7,365 bases of DNA from DATESZ01 sp035283845 (GCA_035283845.1 DATESZ010000116.1:1-7365); one strand, 5' to 3'. Counted from the stretch's first letter, positions 1 to 7,049 are shown. Notes: generated from the sequence alone by a model not told the origin. Made by a program: numbers and translations.

Positions 1-1115
1 TCCTTACTTGTGGACACAACCACTTGGCCAGTAGCCTTCCACAACCGGCCTTTCTGGTCATATTGTTCCCCCCAGTAAAGGATGTAATTTCGATCCAGAG
101 GAGGAGAGGCATCTACATATATTATCCGTTTAGAATACACATAATCCGGATTGTTAATCATAATTTCCAGCACCCAGAAGGGCCTTAATTCCCATTCTGC
201 CTGGGCATAGGGGCCGTTCTTTTGATAGTCATAGGCAGGTTTATTTTCCCTTCCTACATAGTGTCTGGGAAACAGGAGATCCCTGTGTTCCAAGACCCGC
301 AATTTCATTCTGGGATCAAGCTTCTGCTGCCACACATCAAAATCATCAGGCACATAATCACTTCCAAGCAGGGGATCGGTAACATCAGCTCCGGTAAGAC
401 GGCGCACCCTCCGAATCGCAGGAATATAGGCATAACATTCGTCAGCCTTATCAATATCCCAGTATCTGACCCTCAAATGGACGAATCCCTTCACTTCGTT
501 AGGCTCTTTAATCACAAGAGATTCCTTGTAAGATATACCTCTCTCTGTAAAATCCGGCATATCTCCAAGAGGGGGAATATCTGTTCTTCCCCGGTATTTG
601 CGGCGAAATAGATCCCATACAAAGTTTTTTTCATACTTGGTCCCTTTGAACAGGCCAAGCCGGGAATGCTGTTGATAATCGTCGTGGGCGCCGCCGCGGG
701 AGACAGTGGGATAACAGTTCCAGACTATCTCTAACACATTCTTGGGTTCAAGGAAAGGAACTCCGGCTTTCCAGTTTAACAAATCATTGCCAGCTCCTAT
801 CCGGGCAGTGCCTGCATATTTCCTGGTAGCCTCCAATTGACCCTTGGTGAGCGGCCAATAAGCGGTTTTCACAATGGGCATGGTCACTAAACCTTCTCTC
901 ACCCCCATGCTAAGCCATTTGATTTTGGAGGGAGGAAGCAGTTTTTGCAACTCTGGCAGATAGGTGTCAAAATTATCCTTCGTAATCACTACACCCGGTT
1001 TAATGGGGCCCTCATACTTCTGATAAGGGGGAATCTCCTCAGCCAACAGAAAAACAGGTAATAAAACCCCCATCAAAAAGGCTGTTAAAAAATGCGCTCC
1101 TTTTAGTCTAATCAT
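1..1115 (-). CDS. DUF1329-family exported protein, C-terminus cut by window edge
   Basis: My translation of the minus strand gives 371 open codons from ATG at 1115 with no stop before the left edge, so the 3' end of the gene is missing. The start is supported by a strong AAGGAGGA Shine-Dalgarno 5 bases upstream (1121-1128). Residues 1-26 look like a Sec signal peptide: Lys/Arg early, a hydrophobic stretch, then VFLLA-EE as a probable signal peptidase I site. There is no lipobox Cys. The mature part resembles DUF1329 (PF07044), a family thought to be related to LolA/outer-membrane lipoprotein sorting folds. Family-like segments are DTYLPELQKLLPP (about 50-62), the Trp/Tyr-rich middle, and YIPAIRRVRRLTGADVTDPL (about 230-249). 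Family members are usually around 440-460 residues, so roughly 70-90 are lost. It lies just downstream of a DUF1302 barrel, a common pairing in Proteobacteria. The molecular function is unproven; transport of hydrophobic material across the envelope is inference. Confidence 0.8.
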   Translation of the reverse strand, partial: MIRLKGAHFLTAFLMGVLLPVFLLAEEIPPYQKYEGPIKPGVVITKDNFDTYLPELQKLLPPSKIKWLSMGVREGLVTMPIVKTAYWPLTKGQLEATRKYAGTARIGAGNDLLNWKAGVPFLEPKNVLEIVWNCYPTVSRGGAHDDYQQHSRLGLFKGTKYEKNFVWDLFRRKYRGRTDIPPLGDMPDFTERGISYKESLVIKEPNEVKGFVHLRVRYWDIDKADECYAYIPAIRRVRRLTGADVTDPLLGSDYVPDDFDVWQQKLDPRMKLRVLEHRDLLFPRHYVGRENKPAYDYQKNGPYAQAEWELRPFWVLEIMINNPDYVYSKRIIYVDASPPLDRNYILYWGEQYDQKGRLWKATGQVVVSTSK

Positions 1116-1221
1116 TTTCTTCCTCCTTAATTCAAGGCAGCAGGTAGATAGACACGTGGAAGACTGTAAGGACATCCCAACTTCCGGACTTCAGTCTAAA
1201 CACCTGAGTAGTTACTGTTTA

Positions 1222-2901
1222 TTAGAACTGATACTTTATCCGAAAGTAGATCTCATCATTATTGTTAAGCTCTCCAAAGGGAAGCTCGTTCTTATCACCG
1301 GTAAATACCAGCGCTCCTATCTCGGGCCGCCAATGGTCTCCGTATTTGAATTCCAACCGGGGCTTTATATACCAGCCTGTAGCGGCAGCATCATACACTA
1401 CCAATACCTCCGGGCAGATCCTCCCCATGTGATATTCAGTATTTACCAGAAGGCTTAAAGCGTAGCTGTCCTCGCGAGGTTTTTGGCTATAAGGGCCAAA
1501 ACGCAGATCCTCTTCATAATCAAATATGTGGTGGAGAAAAACCTGACCGGAAATGAAAAACATCTTTTCCGGATTGAGCAAGGTGATAAACCGCTTATAG
1601 TCAAAACCGAGCATGGAGGCCTGCATAGTCTTTTCGGCTATCATGTCTCCACGGGCAAAGGCATTATTTAAAACCCCTATGTAGGGGCTCCAGTCGTCGC
1701 CGTGTCCAAGTATATTATAATGCTTGTCCACATAAGTGGCGAACTCACCCCGCCATACCCACATGCCCGTGGCTTTATTAAAGGTAAAACCGATCACCCT
1801 TTCCCGCGGGTATTCAAATCTTAGGTTGATGGGAAAAGGTTGCATGAGGGCATTATAACCGAAACCAGACAGATAACCAGCAACCGCAGCGTTTAATGGA
1901 ACAGACAACGCTGGATCGACATAAGGACTACCTAAAGCGTCGCCTACATTCAGTATTCCACCCCCCTCGTATTTAATAACCGGCGACTTGGAGAAACCCT
2001 GCCAGTAATTCAAGGTAAGGAACCAGCCGCTCGATTCTCCCCCCAGCCGGGCGCCGAACTCGCTCTTATTGACATTGATCCAGGCGGGGGTATCCTCTTC
2101 TGCTACATTCAGAATACCCGCTTTTCTCAACGTGGGGACATCCAGCCTGTTAAGCGCATCGGTAATGCGAATAGGGCCAACAGGACCTCCCGGCGATGGA
2201 TAATAAACATCAAAAGGCATATCAACCCGCATCTTTTCAAACAAGGGAGGGGTGGAAATGGTCCAGGGCGATTTGTAATCGTTGCTCAAGGTAGTATCAA
2301 AATATATCTTGTCTCTACCGACATCCCCGGGGTTCCACAACAATTCCAGATAGCTGTTGTACCGTGGATTAATCCTGTAAACCGCCTTAACCATCGTCAG
2401 AGGGATGCGGATATCCTCCCAGCTCCGGGTAACAAACTGGCGGCGCATATCAAGGGGATTGATGATATCCATCAGGCGCAAGCCATCGGTTTCCCCCCAG
2501 ACCACCTGCTGCTTGCCGATCCGGAAATCCCACTTTCCTAGAGTGGCATCCATATAGAGCTCACGCATTTTATATTCGGTGCTCAGCACCTCCCGTGAAC
2601 CCCCATAATCTCTTCTCCACTGGTCGCTGTCGTTTCGCAGGTCGTACATAGCATCATATGTGCCCCGGAAGATCCCTGACACAGTTACCTGGGGATGCAA
2701 CTTCGCATCCATCTCGACCTGGAGGCGGTTTTCACTGCTTACCCACTGGTCAGAGTCTCCCCCTATGCGGTAAGAGCTCTGGTTCTGCACATAACCACTG
2801 ATGGAAAGCTTGTCATCCAGCAGGGTAAACCCATGAGCAGAAAAAGCCAGCCCCCCCAGCCACAGGGACACTAAAGCAAAAACTAAACAGATTCTTTTCA
2901 T
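1222..2901 (-). CDS. DUF1302-family outer-membrane beta-barrel protein
   Basis: This complete gene encodes 559 residues. ATG at 2901 is preceded by AAGGAG (2909-2914) at normal spacing. Residues 1-24 form a Sec signal peptide with a hydrophobic core LVFALVSLWLGGLAF and a likely cut near SAHG. The mature chain alternates polar and hydrophobic residues in short aromatic-rich strands and ends in IYFRIKYQF, a terminal-Phe beta-signal for BAM insertion. The segment at about 126-154 (FRIGKQQVVWGETDG, then DIINPLDMRR) is what I recognise as the DUF1302 (PF06980) signature. Length fits the family, usually about 550-650 residues. The protein is expected in the outer membrane. The DUF1329 gene follows after 106 bp and an acyl-CoA dehydrogenase gene precedes it by 96 bp, both on the same strand. 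Related gene pairs often sit near RND/MMPL exporters and lipid or hydrocarbon catabolic genes. Passage of a hydrophobic compound is therefore a reasonable but unproven role. Confidence 0.85.
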   Translation of the reverse strand: MKRICLVFALVSLWLGGLAFSAHGFTLLDDKLSISGYVQNQSSYRIGGDSDQWVSSENRLQVEMDAKLHPQVTVSGIFRGTYDAMYDLRNDSDQWRRDYGGSREVLSTEYKMRELYMDATLGKWDFRIGKQQVVWGETDGLRLMDIINPLDMRRQFVTRSWEDIRIPLTMVKAVYRINPRYNSYLELLWNPGDVGRDKIYFDTTLSNDYKSPWTISTPPLFEKMRVDMPFDVYYPSPGGPVGPIRITDALNRLDVPTLRKAGILNVAEEDTPAWINVNKSEFGARLGGESSGWFLTLNYWQGFSKSPVIKYEGGGILNVGDALGSPYVDPALSVPLNAAVAGYLSGFGYNALMQPFPINLRFEYPRERVIGFTFNKATGMWVWRGEFATYVDKHYNILGHGDDWSPYIGVLNNAFARGDMIAEKTMQASMLGFDYKRFITLLNPEKMFFISGQVFLHHIFDYEEDLRFGPYSQKPREDSYALSLLVNTEYHMGRICPEVLVVYDAAATGWYIKPRLEFKYGDHWRPEIGALVFTGDKNELPFGELNNNDEIYFRIKYQF

Positions 2902-2997
2902 GACTTCACTCCTTATGTTTTAAGGTTTATTTAAAATCCTGGTCTGAGCAGATATGTCAGGGCAGGAACTGAAAACAACGCTCCAAACACACAGCAT

Positions 2998-4149
2998 TTA
3001 TCTGAGCTTTTTAGCCAATTCGGCGGCTATAACCAAACGCTGGACCTCGCTAGTGCCTTCATAGATCTGAAATATTTTGGCATCCCGCATCAGTTTCTCT
3101 ATCGGATAATCCTTCATATACCCATACCCGCCAAAGATTTGCAAAGCCTGTATAGACGCTTTCATGGCCACATCCGCGGCAAAAGCCTTAGCCTGAGCAG
3201 ACTCCAGTGCCAGCTTTTTCCCTTGATCACCCAGCCAGGCGGCCCGCCAAGTAAGCAGACGGGCCGCATCAATCTCCATGGACATGTCCGCCAATTTTCC
3301 CTGAATAAGCTGATGATGCAGCAAAGGTTTGCCAAACTGCACCCGCTCGGAAGCATAATTTAAAGCTTCATCAAGGGCCCTTTGCGCCAGACCACAGGCC
3401 ACGGCCGCAGCCATAGCCCTTGTCAGGTCAAGAGTCCCCATGGCTACGTAAAAGCCGGCGCCTTCGACACCCAGCAAATTTTCACGAGGAACTCTAACAT
3501 CTTCAAAAATCAATTCCACCGTATGAGAAGCCCGTATTCCCATTTTATCTTCTTCTTTCCCAATCTCCACACCCAGCTCTTTCGGCACAATAAAGGCACT
3601 GATGCCTTTATGCCCCTTGGAAGGGTCTGTCGAAGCAAACACTACAAAGAAGGTGGCTATGTCACCCCCGGTAATAAAAGTCTTACGGCCATTTATCACA
3701 TATCCGCCTTCTGTTCTTTCAGCTTTGGTCTTAATCATGGCTGCATCAGAACCGGCGCCTGGTTCGGTCAATGCAAAGGAAGCAAATTTGACCTCCTTGG
3801 AGGAACAGACCGGCTTTAAAAAATTCTCCTTTTGCTCTAAACTCCCGCTAAGAAGCAAAGGCGTTAAGGCAATCTCATTCACTAAAAACGAGGTAGCCAT
3901 TCCAGCACATCCATAGGCCAATTCCTCAGCAACCAAACAGACCTCTAACATCCCCAAGTCGGAACCGCCAAACTCCTCAGGAATAGAAATATTTATTAAC
4001 CCGAGTTCGTGTGCCTTCTGAGCGAGCTCAAACGGAAACTCCCCGGATCGATCACATTCGGCCGCTATCGGCATAATCTCATTTCTGGCGAACTTGGCCA
4101 CCATATCCTGCAAAGCATGCTGCTCTTCAGTTAATTCAAAGCTGATCAT
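2998..4149 (-). CDS. Acyl-CoA dehydrogenase (FAD, ETF-linked type)
   Basis: This is a full-length 383-residue soluble flavoenzyme that should oxidise an acyl-CoA to the trans-2-enoyl-CoA, passing electrons to electron-transfer flavoprotein, or run in reverse. Domains follow the family: N-terminal helical domain (about 1-120), middle beta domain with the signature ALTEPGAGSD (126-135), and C-terminal helical domain with ERVQFGKPL (268-276) and FGGYGYMKDYP (339-349). Glu364 in IYEGTSEVQR sits where the short- and medium-chain catalytic base lies. ATG at 4149 has an AGGAGAGG-type ribosome site about 8-9 bases upstream. Length matches butyryl-CoA-type enzymes. Beside a Bcr/Hgd-like pair, candidate substrates include a cyclohexane- or cyclohexene-carboxyl-CoA, glutaryl- or pimeloyl-CoA, or an arylpropionyl-CoA. 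Sequence reading cannot choose among them. No ETF genes are in the window. It probably leads a transcript continuing into the DUF1302 and DUF1329 genes. Confidence 0.95.
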   Translation of the reverse strand: MISFELTEEQHALQDMVAKFARNEIMPIAAECDRSGEFPFELAQKAHELGLINISIPEEFGGSDLGMLEVCLVAEELAYGCAGMATSFLVNEIALTPLLLSGSLEQKENFLKPVCSSKEVKFASFALTEPGAGSDAAMIKTKAERTEGGYVINGRKTFITGGDIATFFVVFASTDPSKGHKGISAFIVPKELGVEIGKEEDKMGIRASHTVELIFEDVRVPRENLLGVEGAGFYVAMGTLDLTRAMAAAVACGLAQRALDEALNYASERVQFGKPLLHHQLIQGKLADMSMEIDAARLLTWRAAWLGDQGKKLALESAQAKAFAADVAMKASIQALQIFGGYGYMKDYPIEKLMRDAKIFQIYEGTSEVQRLVIAAELAKKLR

Positions 4150-4203
4150 AATCGATTTCCTCTCCTGATTTAATAAAAAGGGACCTTCGCTAACTAAGCG
4201 TCA

Positions 4204-4232
4204 ATAATGTTACCCACTCCAAAAAAAGTCAA
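4204..4232 (-). promoter_or_regulatory. Predicted sigma-70-type promoter of the acyl-CoA dehydrogenase gene
   Basis: Read on the minus strand, TTGACT (4232-4227) is followed after exactly 17 bases by CATTAT (4209-4204). That is 5 of 6 and 4 of 6 matches to the -35 and -10 consensus. Transcription would begin near 4197, giving a leader of about 50 bases before the ATG at 4149. The -35 hexamer lies inside the left arm of the 18-bp inverted repeat, so a factor binding that arm would interfere with or assist this promoter. The call is by eye. Confidence 0.5.
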
Positions 4233-4342
4233 TAGTTCTTTTCAAAATTTTAAAAAATCTTTAAGTATCGTTCAAAGGGTTGGGCAAAAGTAAATTGAAT
4301 AAATCCCAAAACTATAAAAAGAGGTATTGACTTTTTTTGGAG
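4217..4342. repeat. Perfect 18-bp inverted repeat spanning the divergent promoter region
   Basis: CTCCAAAAAAAGTCAATA at 4217-4234 is the exact reverse complement of TATTGACTTTTTTTGGAG at 4325-4342. The arms are separated by 90 bases of AT-rich DNA. Each arm places an outward-facing TTGACT followed by a seven-T tract and GGAG, one toward the acyl-CoA dehydrogenase gene and one toward the reductase/dehydratase pair. This could be a pair of identical operator/promoter elements for coordinate control. It could also be the terminal repeats of a 126-bp miniature element, though I find no flanking target duplication. The arms themselves are not internally palindromic. Confidence 0.85.
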
Positions 4343-4355
4343 AGGAAGCTACTCT
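4328..4355 (+). promoter_or_regulatory. Possible promoter of the reductase/dehydratase pair
   Basis: TTGACT at 4328-4333 mirrors the better-supported promoter on the other strand. The best -10 at suitable spacing is TACTCT (4350-4355, 16-base spacer), which matches only 3 of 6 consensus positions. If used, it would give a leader of about 60 bases before the ATG at 4424. The weak -10 may mean an activator is required, or that the real promoter lies elsewhere in the AT-rich spacer. Confidence 0.3.
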
Positions 4356-4410
4356 GCCGCCGTTTCCAAGAATCCGTTATAAAAAAGCTACAAAATCAAA
4401 TCAGATTACC

Positions 4411-4418
4411 AAGGAGGA
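4411..4418 (+). promoter_or_regulatory. Shine-Dalgarno that fixes the start of the small subunit
   Basis: AAGGAGGA lies 5 bases before ATG at 4424. The reading frame is open further upstream to a TTG at 4337. That earlier start has no comparable ribosome site, and its extra 29 residues (rich in Lys, Arg and Gln) do not look like family sequence. The ATG at 4424 is therefore preferred. Confidence 0.85.
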
Positions 4419-4423
4419 ATCAA

Positions 4424-5575
4424 ATGGCAGCAGCGTTAAGAGCCCTTGAAGAAATAAAGAAGGTGAATGCCTCTTTTCCATTTTCCGAGCCAGCCAAGAA
4501 ATGGAAAGAGAAGGGTAAGAAGATTGTAGGATGGGTCTGCATCAACGTGCCAGAGGAAATAATTCACGCCGCGGGAATTATGCCTTTCAGACTCACGGGA
4601 GGAGATGAAGAAATCACTCTTGACAGGGCCAATGAGTATCTTTTCAGCGGTAACACCTGTTCCTTTAGCAGGACAATCCTGGAGTTGCAGTTGCGCGGTG
4701 AATATGATTTTCTGGATTGTATTGCCGGGGCCACCCCATGCGAAGGAGTCATGCGTCTTCTTGAAGTTGGAGCGCATTATCACAATACCCCTATCCTCCC
4801 CTTTCTTGATACGCCACGCAAAATAAATGAAAGGGCTTATGATTTCTATCATGTCGAAGTATTGGACTTTAAAAAAAGCTTAGAACAGTTCTTTGGCATT
4901 AAAATCTCTGACGAGGCGATTGTCAATTCGATAAAAATCTACAACAAGACAAGGGCGTCTTTGAGAAAACTCCATGATATGATGAAAAAGGACGCCCCTC
5001 CTGTCTCAGGGACCGAGATGATGGAGATTTTAAACGCATCGGTCAGGATGCCCCGAGAGGATTTCAATATCCTCTTAGACGACTTACTGGAGGAAATTGA
5101 GACCGCAGGCCGCTTCATTCCTGCCACGCTGAGAATCATGATCAGCGGGGCCGTCCTGAACGTGACTCCTTTTATTAAAGCGGTGGAGGGTCTGGGCGTT
5201 ACCGTTGTAACTGATGATTTCTGCACCGGTTCAAGGTATTGGTGGGAGCAGGTTGAATCAGGTGAACCATTGAAGGCCATCGCAAAACGATACCTCAATG
5301 CGCAGTGCCCCTGCCCAAGGACAAATCCGTCTAACCTGAGAACCGATTGGTTAAAAAAGATCGCGAAGGAATTCAGGCTGGACGGAATAATTGCCTTGAC
5401 CATGAGAAACTGCGCCCCTTATATCTTCGACCTGCCAATGTGGAAGACCCAAATTGAGGACCAGGGAACCCCTGTTCTTGATCTGGATATAGAATATGGG
5501 GGAGGTTTTAGCGGACAGGTCAGAACCAGGATTGAGGCATTCATCGAGATGTTATCTTTGGAGGTGGCAACATGA
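4424..5575 (+). CDS. Benzoyl-CoA reductase / 2-hydroxyacyl-CoA dehydratase family, small (BcrC/HgdB-like) subunit
   Basis: The protein is 383 residues, matching BcrC/BadD/BzdN and HgdB/FldC-type subunits (about 375-390). It should form half of an iron-sulfur heterodimer that takes ATP-activated low-potential electrons and reduces an aromatic acyl-CoA or dehydrates a 2-hydroxyacyl-CoA. Family features include VPEEIIHAAGIMPFRLTGG (42-60), VTDDFCTGSRYWWEQV (262-277) and GQVRTRIEAFIEML (364-377). Likely [4Fe-4S] ligands are Cys79 (NTCSFSR), Cys106 (TPCEGVMR) and Cys330 (RNCAPYIFD), which correspond to conserved cysteines recalled in BcrC. Other cysteines are at 99, 267, 295 and 297. The stop overlaps the next start (ATGA), indicating translational coupling. 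The small-then-large order matches bcrCB, badDE and bzdNO and differs from hgdAB, but order is weak evidence. The family assignment is firm. Whether it reduces a ring or dehydrates a hydroxyacyl-CoA is undecided, so no symbol is given. Confidence 0.9.
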   Translation: MAAALRALEEIKKVNASFPFSEPAKKWKEKGKKIVGWVCINVPEEIIHAAGIMPFRLTGGDEEITLDRANEYLFSGNTCSFSRTILELQLRGEYDFLDCIAGATPCEGVMRLLEVGAHYHNTPILPFLDTPRKINERAYDFYHVEVLDFKKSLEQFFGIKISDEAIVNSIKIYNKTRASLRKLHDMMKKDAPPVSGTEMMEILNASVRMPREDFNILLDDLLEEIETAGRFIPATLRIMISGAVLNVTPFIKAVEGLGVTVVTDDFCTGSRYWWEQVESGEPLKAIAKRYLNAQCPCPRTNPSNLRTDWLKKIAKEFRLDGIIALTMRNCAPYIFDLPMWKTQIEDQGTPVLDLDIEYGGGFSGQVRTRIEAFIEMLSLEVAT

Positions 5576-6867
5576 AATTAAGGAAGATAAAAAATTATGA
5601 TATGACAATGTTTGAACAGAGCATAGATGTTATGGCGCAAATGAAGTCCCATTGCGTTGCCAGGTCGGAAACCATTTTTTTTGATATGATGATGAAGCTA
5701 TTCGGGGACGTGGTGTCTGCGGTAAAGGAAGGAAGACCTTTTATTGCAAGTGGCATGTCTTTCCCTACTGAAATCTATGCTGCCATGGGCATTGTGGGCC
5801 TCGAGTACGACATGGCCGGCTCTTGTTTGAACACCTATATGGGCTGCGAGGAAGAGATTTGGAGCGCCGCGACAGCCCTTGGCATCCGGCCGGAAATCTG
5901 TTCGCCCCAGCGTGCTCCTGTAGGGTGGTTTGCCAAAGGATGGTTTCCAAAAGCTACCGCTATTGTAAACACCAGCATGGACCAGTGCGACAATATGTCT
6001 CAGAACGCGAATGTTATGGCCGCTCTCTATGACGTGCCTATCTTTTGCATCAACCGGCCCTATCGCTGGTGGAGCCAGAGGGGACTCGAGTCCATGGCCG
6101 GAGAAATTAAGGATGCCATTACCTTTCTGGAGGAAAAAACGGGGCGTAAAATGGACTGGGACAAGCTTAAGGAAGCAGCGAGACTGACGGTGAGGCAGAT
6201 GGAGATCAGCATTGAGATCCACAAGCTTCTCGCCACGGCCAGGCCCTGCCCCGTGAAGGCAGGGAGCGGTTTTCTTATCCACTGGATTCGCATGGCATTC
6301 GCAGGAACACAGGAGGGGGTAGACTATTGCCAGGCTTTTCTGGACGAGATGAAGGAGCTTGTTGCCCAGGGAAAAGGCTACGCCCCAAAGGAAAACTACC
6401 GCCTGATAAATCTTTTCACATTCCCTGTGGGCCAGCATGCAGTCCTGGAATGGCTGGAACAGGAAATGGGGGCCGTCTTCGTGGCGGAGCCCATGTATTT
6501 TATGTATAATGAAAGTGAACTTGCAAAAGTAGATCCTTCCAATCCGCTCGATGCCCTTGCCAGGTTCTACTATCTTGAACCATACCAGCCGTTCTATGGG
6601 CCTCTTGAAGAGTATGTTGGCATGATTGTAAACGATGCCATATTAAGCGGAGCAGACGGTGCAGTCAATTTGTTTAATTCCAAGTGTCGCTTAGGAGGCG
6701 CGGCTTACAGAGTAATAAAGGATAAGTTAAGGGAAAAGGCGGGAATACCAACCCTGAATGTGGATGTCGACATCTTTGACAAATCTGAAGCTGTAGAAAA
6801 ACATATCAAAAAGCAGTTGGAACAGTTCTTTCTTATTTTGGATACGGCGAAAAAAAAGGCGGCATAA
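5572..6867 (+). CDS. Benzoyl-CoA reductase / 2-hydroxyacyl-CoA dehydratase family, large (BcrB/HgdA-like) subunit
   Basis: The protein is 431 residues, close to BcrB/BadE (about 430-440) and shorter than HgdA (about 477). It is the expected partner of the preceding subunit. ATG at 5572 overlaps that gene's TGA, and GGAGGTGG (5560-5567) lies upstream. The N-terminal family segment is SGMSFPTEIYAAMG (60-73). Three cysteines spaced as in the family are the likely ligands of the second [4Fe-4S] cluster: Cys110 (EICSPQR), Cys139 (DQCDNMSQNA) and Cys372 (SKCRLGGAA). Further family-like stretches are YRLINLFTFPVG (276-287), LEPYQPFYGPLEEYV (335-349) and the terminal domain around GADGAVNLFNSKC (360-372). 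The enzyme would be cytoplasmic and oxygen sensitive. The ATP-hydrolysing activator (HgdC or BcrAD type) does not follow it, so activation must come from a gene elsewhere. Ring reduction versus dehydration remains open. Confidence 0.9.
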   Translation: MKLRKIKNYDMTMFEQSIDVMAQMKSHCVARSETIFFDMMMKLFGDVVSAVKEGRPFIASGMSFPTEIYAAMGIVGLEYDMAGSCLNTYMGCEEEIWSAATALGIRPEICSPQRAPVGWFAKGWFPKATAIVNTSMDQCDNMSQNANVMAALYDVPIFCINRPYRWWSQRGLESMAGEIKDAITFLEEKTGRKMDWDKLKEAARLTVRQMEISIEIHKLLATARPCPVKAGSGFLIHWIRMAFAGTQEGVDYCQAFLDEMKELVAQGKGYAPKENYRLINLFTFPVGQHAVLEWLEQEMGAVFVAEPMYFMYNESELAKVDPSNPLDALARFYYLEPYQPFYGPLEEYVGMIVNDAILSGADGAVNLFNSKCRLGGAAYRVIKDKLREKAGIPTLNVDVDIFDKSEAVEKHIKKQLEQFFLILDTAKKKAA

Positions 6868-6920
6868 GTGCTCACTATGAAAAAGGGTTTGCAACCAATT
6901 GATATTTTGTAACTACTTAA

Positions 6921-6952
6921 GGAGCCAGTAGCCAGAATTCAGGAGCCAGAAT
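6921..6952 (+). repeat. Degenerate GGAGCCAGAATTCA-type repeat cluster, left copy
   Basis: GGAGCCAGTA, GCCAGAATTCA and GGAGCCAGAAT follow one another as imperfect units. TCAGGAGCCAGAAT (6939-6952) recurs in opposite orientation at 7188-7201 with a single mismatch. Low-complexity motifs of this kind occur scattered in intergenic regions of some deltaproteobacterial genomes (recollection, not checked). Confidence 0.6.
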
Positions 6953-7003
6953 GAAAATGAAACTCTCATGACGGTGCCCGACACAAAGGAGAATGAAAAT
7001 TAC

Positions 7004-7049
7004 CCCTCCCCCTTCCCCCTCCCTCAAGGGGAGGGGGTTAGGGGGAGGG
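7004..7049. repeat. GC-rich hairpin repeat with C-tract and G-tract arms
   Basis: CCCTCCCCCT (7004-7013) pairs with AGGGGGAGGG (7040-7049), and CCCCCTCCC (7015-7023) pairs with GGGAGGGGG (7029-7037). That makes a stem of 19 pairs with a small T/TT bulge and a 5-base loop. Flanking GAAAAT (6995-7000) and ATTTTC (7058-7063) extend the symmetry. The right arm has four G-tracts of 3 to 5 and the left arm four C-tracts, so either strand could also form a G-quadruplex. It resembles REP/MITE-like palindromic units. Confidence 0.75.

Noticed and set aside
222..611. Plus-strand 129-codon open frame near the left edge
   Set aside because: It is antisense to the DUF1329 frame, which has a signal peptide, a ribosome site and family motifs.
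1161..1197. AGACTG/CAGTCT inverted repeat between the DUF1302 and DUF1329 genes as a terminator
   Set aside because: The stem is only 6 bp with a 25-base loop and no U-run follows, so it does not support termination.
2937..2967. TCCTGGTCTG/CAGGGCAGGA imperfect dyad and a CTGACA hexamer upstream of the DUF1302 gene
   Set aside because: The dyad pairs only 8 of 10 bases around an 11-base gap, and no good -10 lies 16-18 bases from CTGACA. It is too weak to call an operator or promoter.
3382..3916. Two overlapping plus-strand open frames inside the acyl-CoA dehydrogenase gene
   Set aside because: Both lie antisense to conserved dehydrogenase domains and show no family features.
4337..4423. N-terminal extension of the small subunit from a TTG codon
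   Set aside because: There is no good ribosome site for the TTG, which lies inside the inverted-repeat arm. ATG at 4424 has AAGGAGGA at ideal spacing and gives the family's normal length.
5698..6438. 246-codon open frame antisense to the large subunit gene
   Set aside because: It overlaps a strongly supported coding frame entirely, has His/Cys/Arg-rich composition without recognisable motifs, and is explained as a shadow frame.
6877..6912. Eleven-codon ATG frame just after the large subunit gene
   Set aside because: It has no ribosome site, is very short and has no recognisable features.
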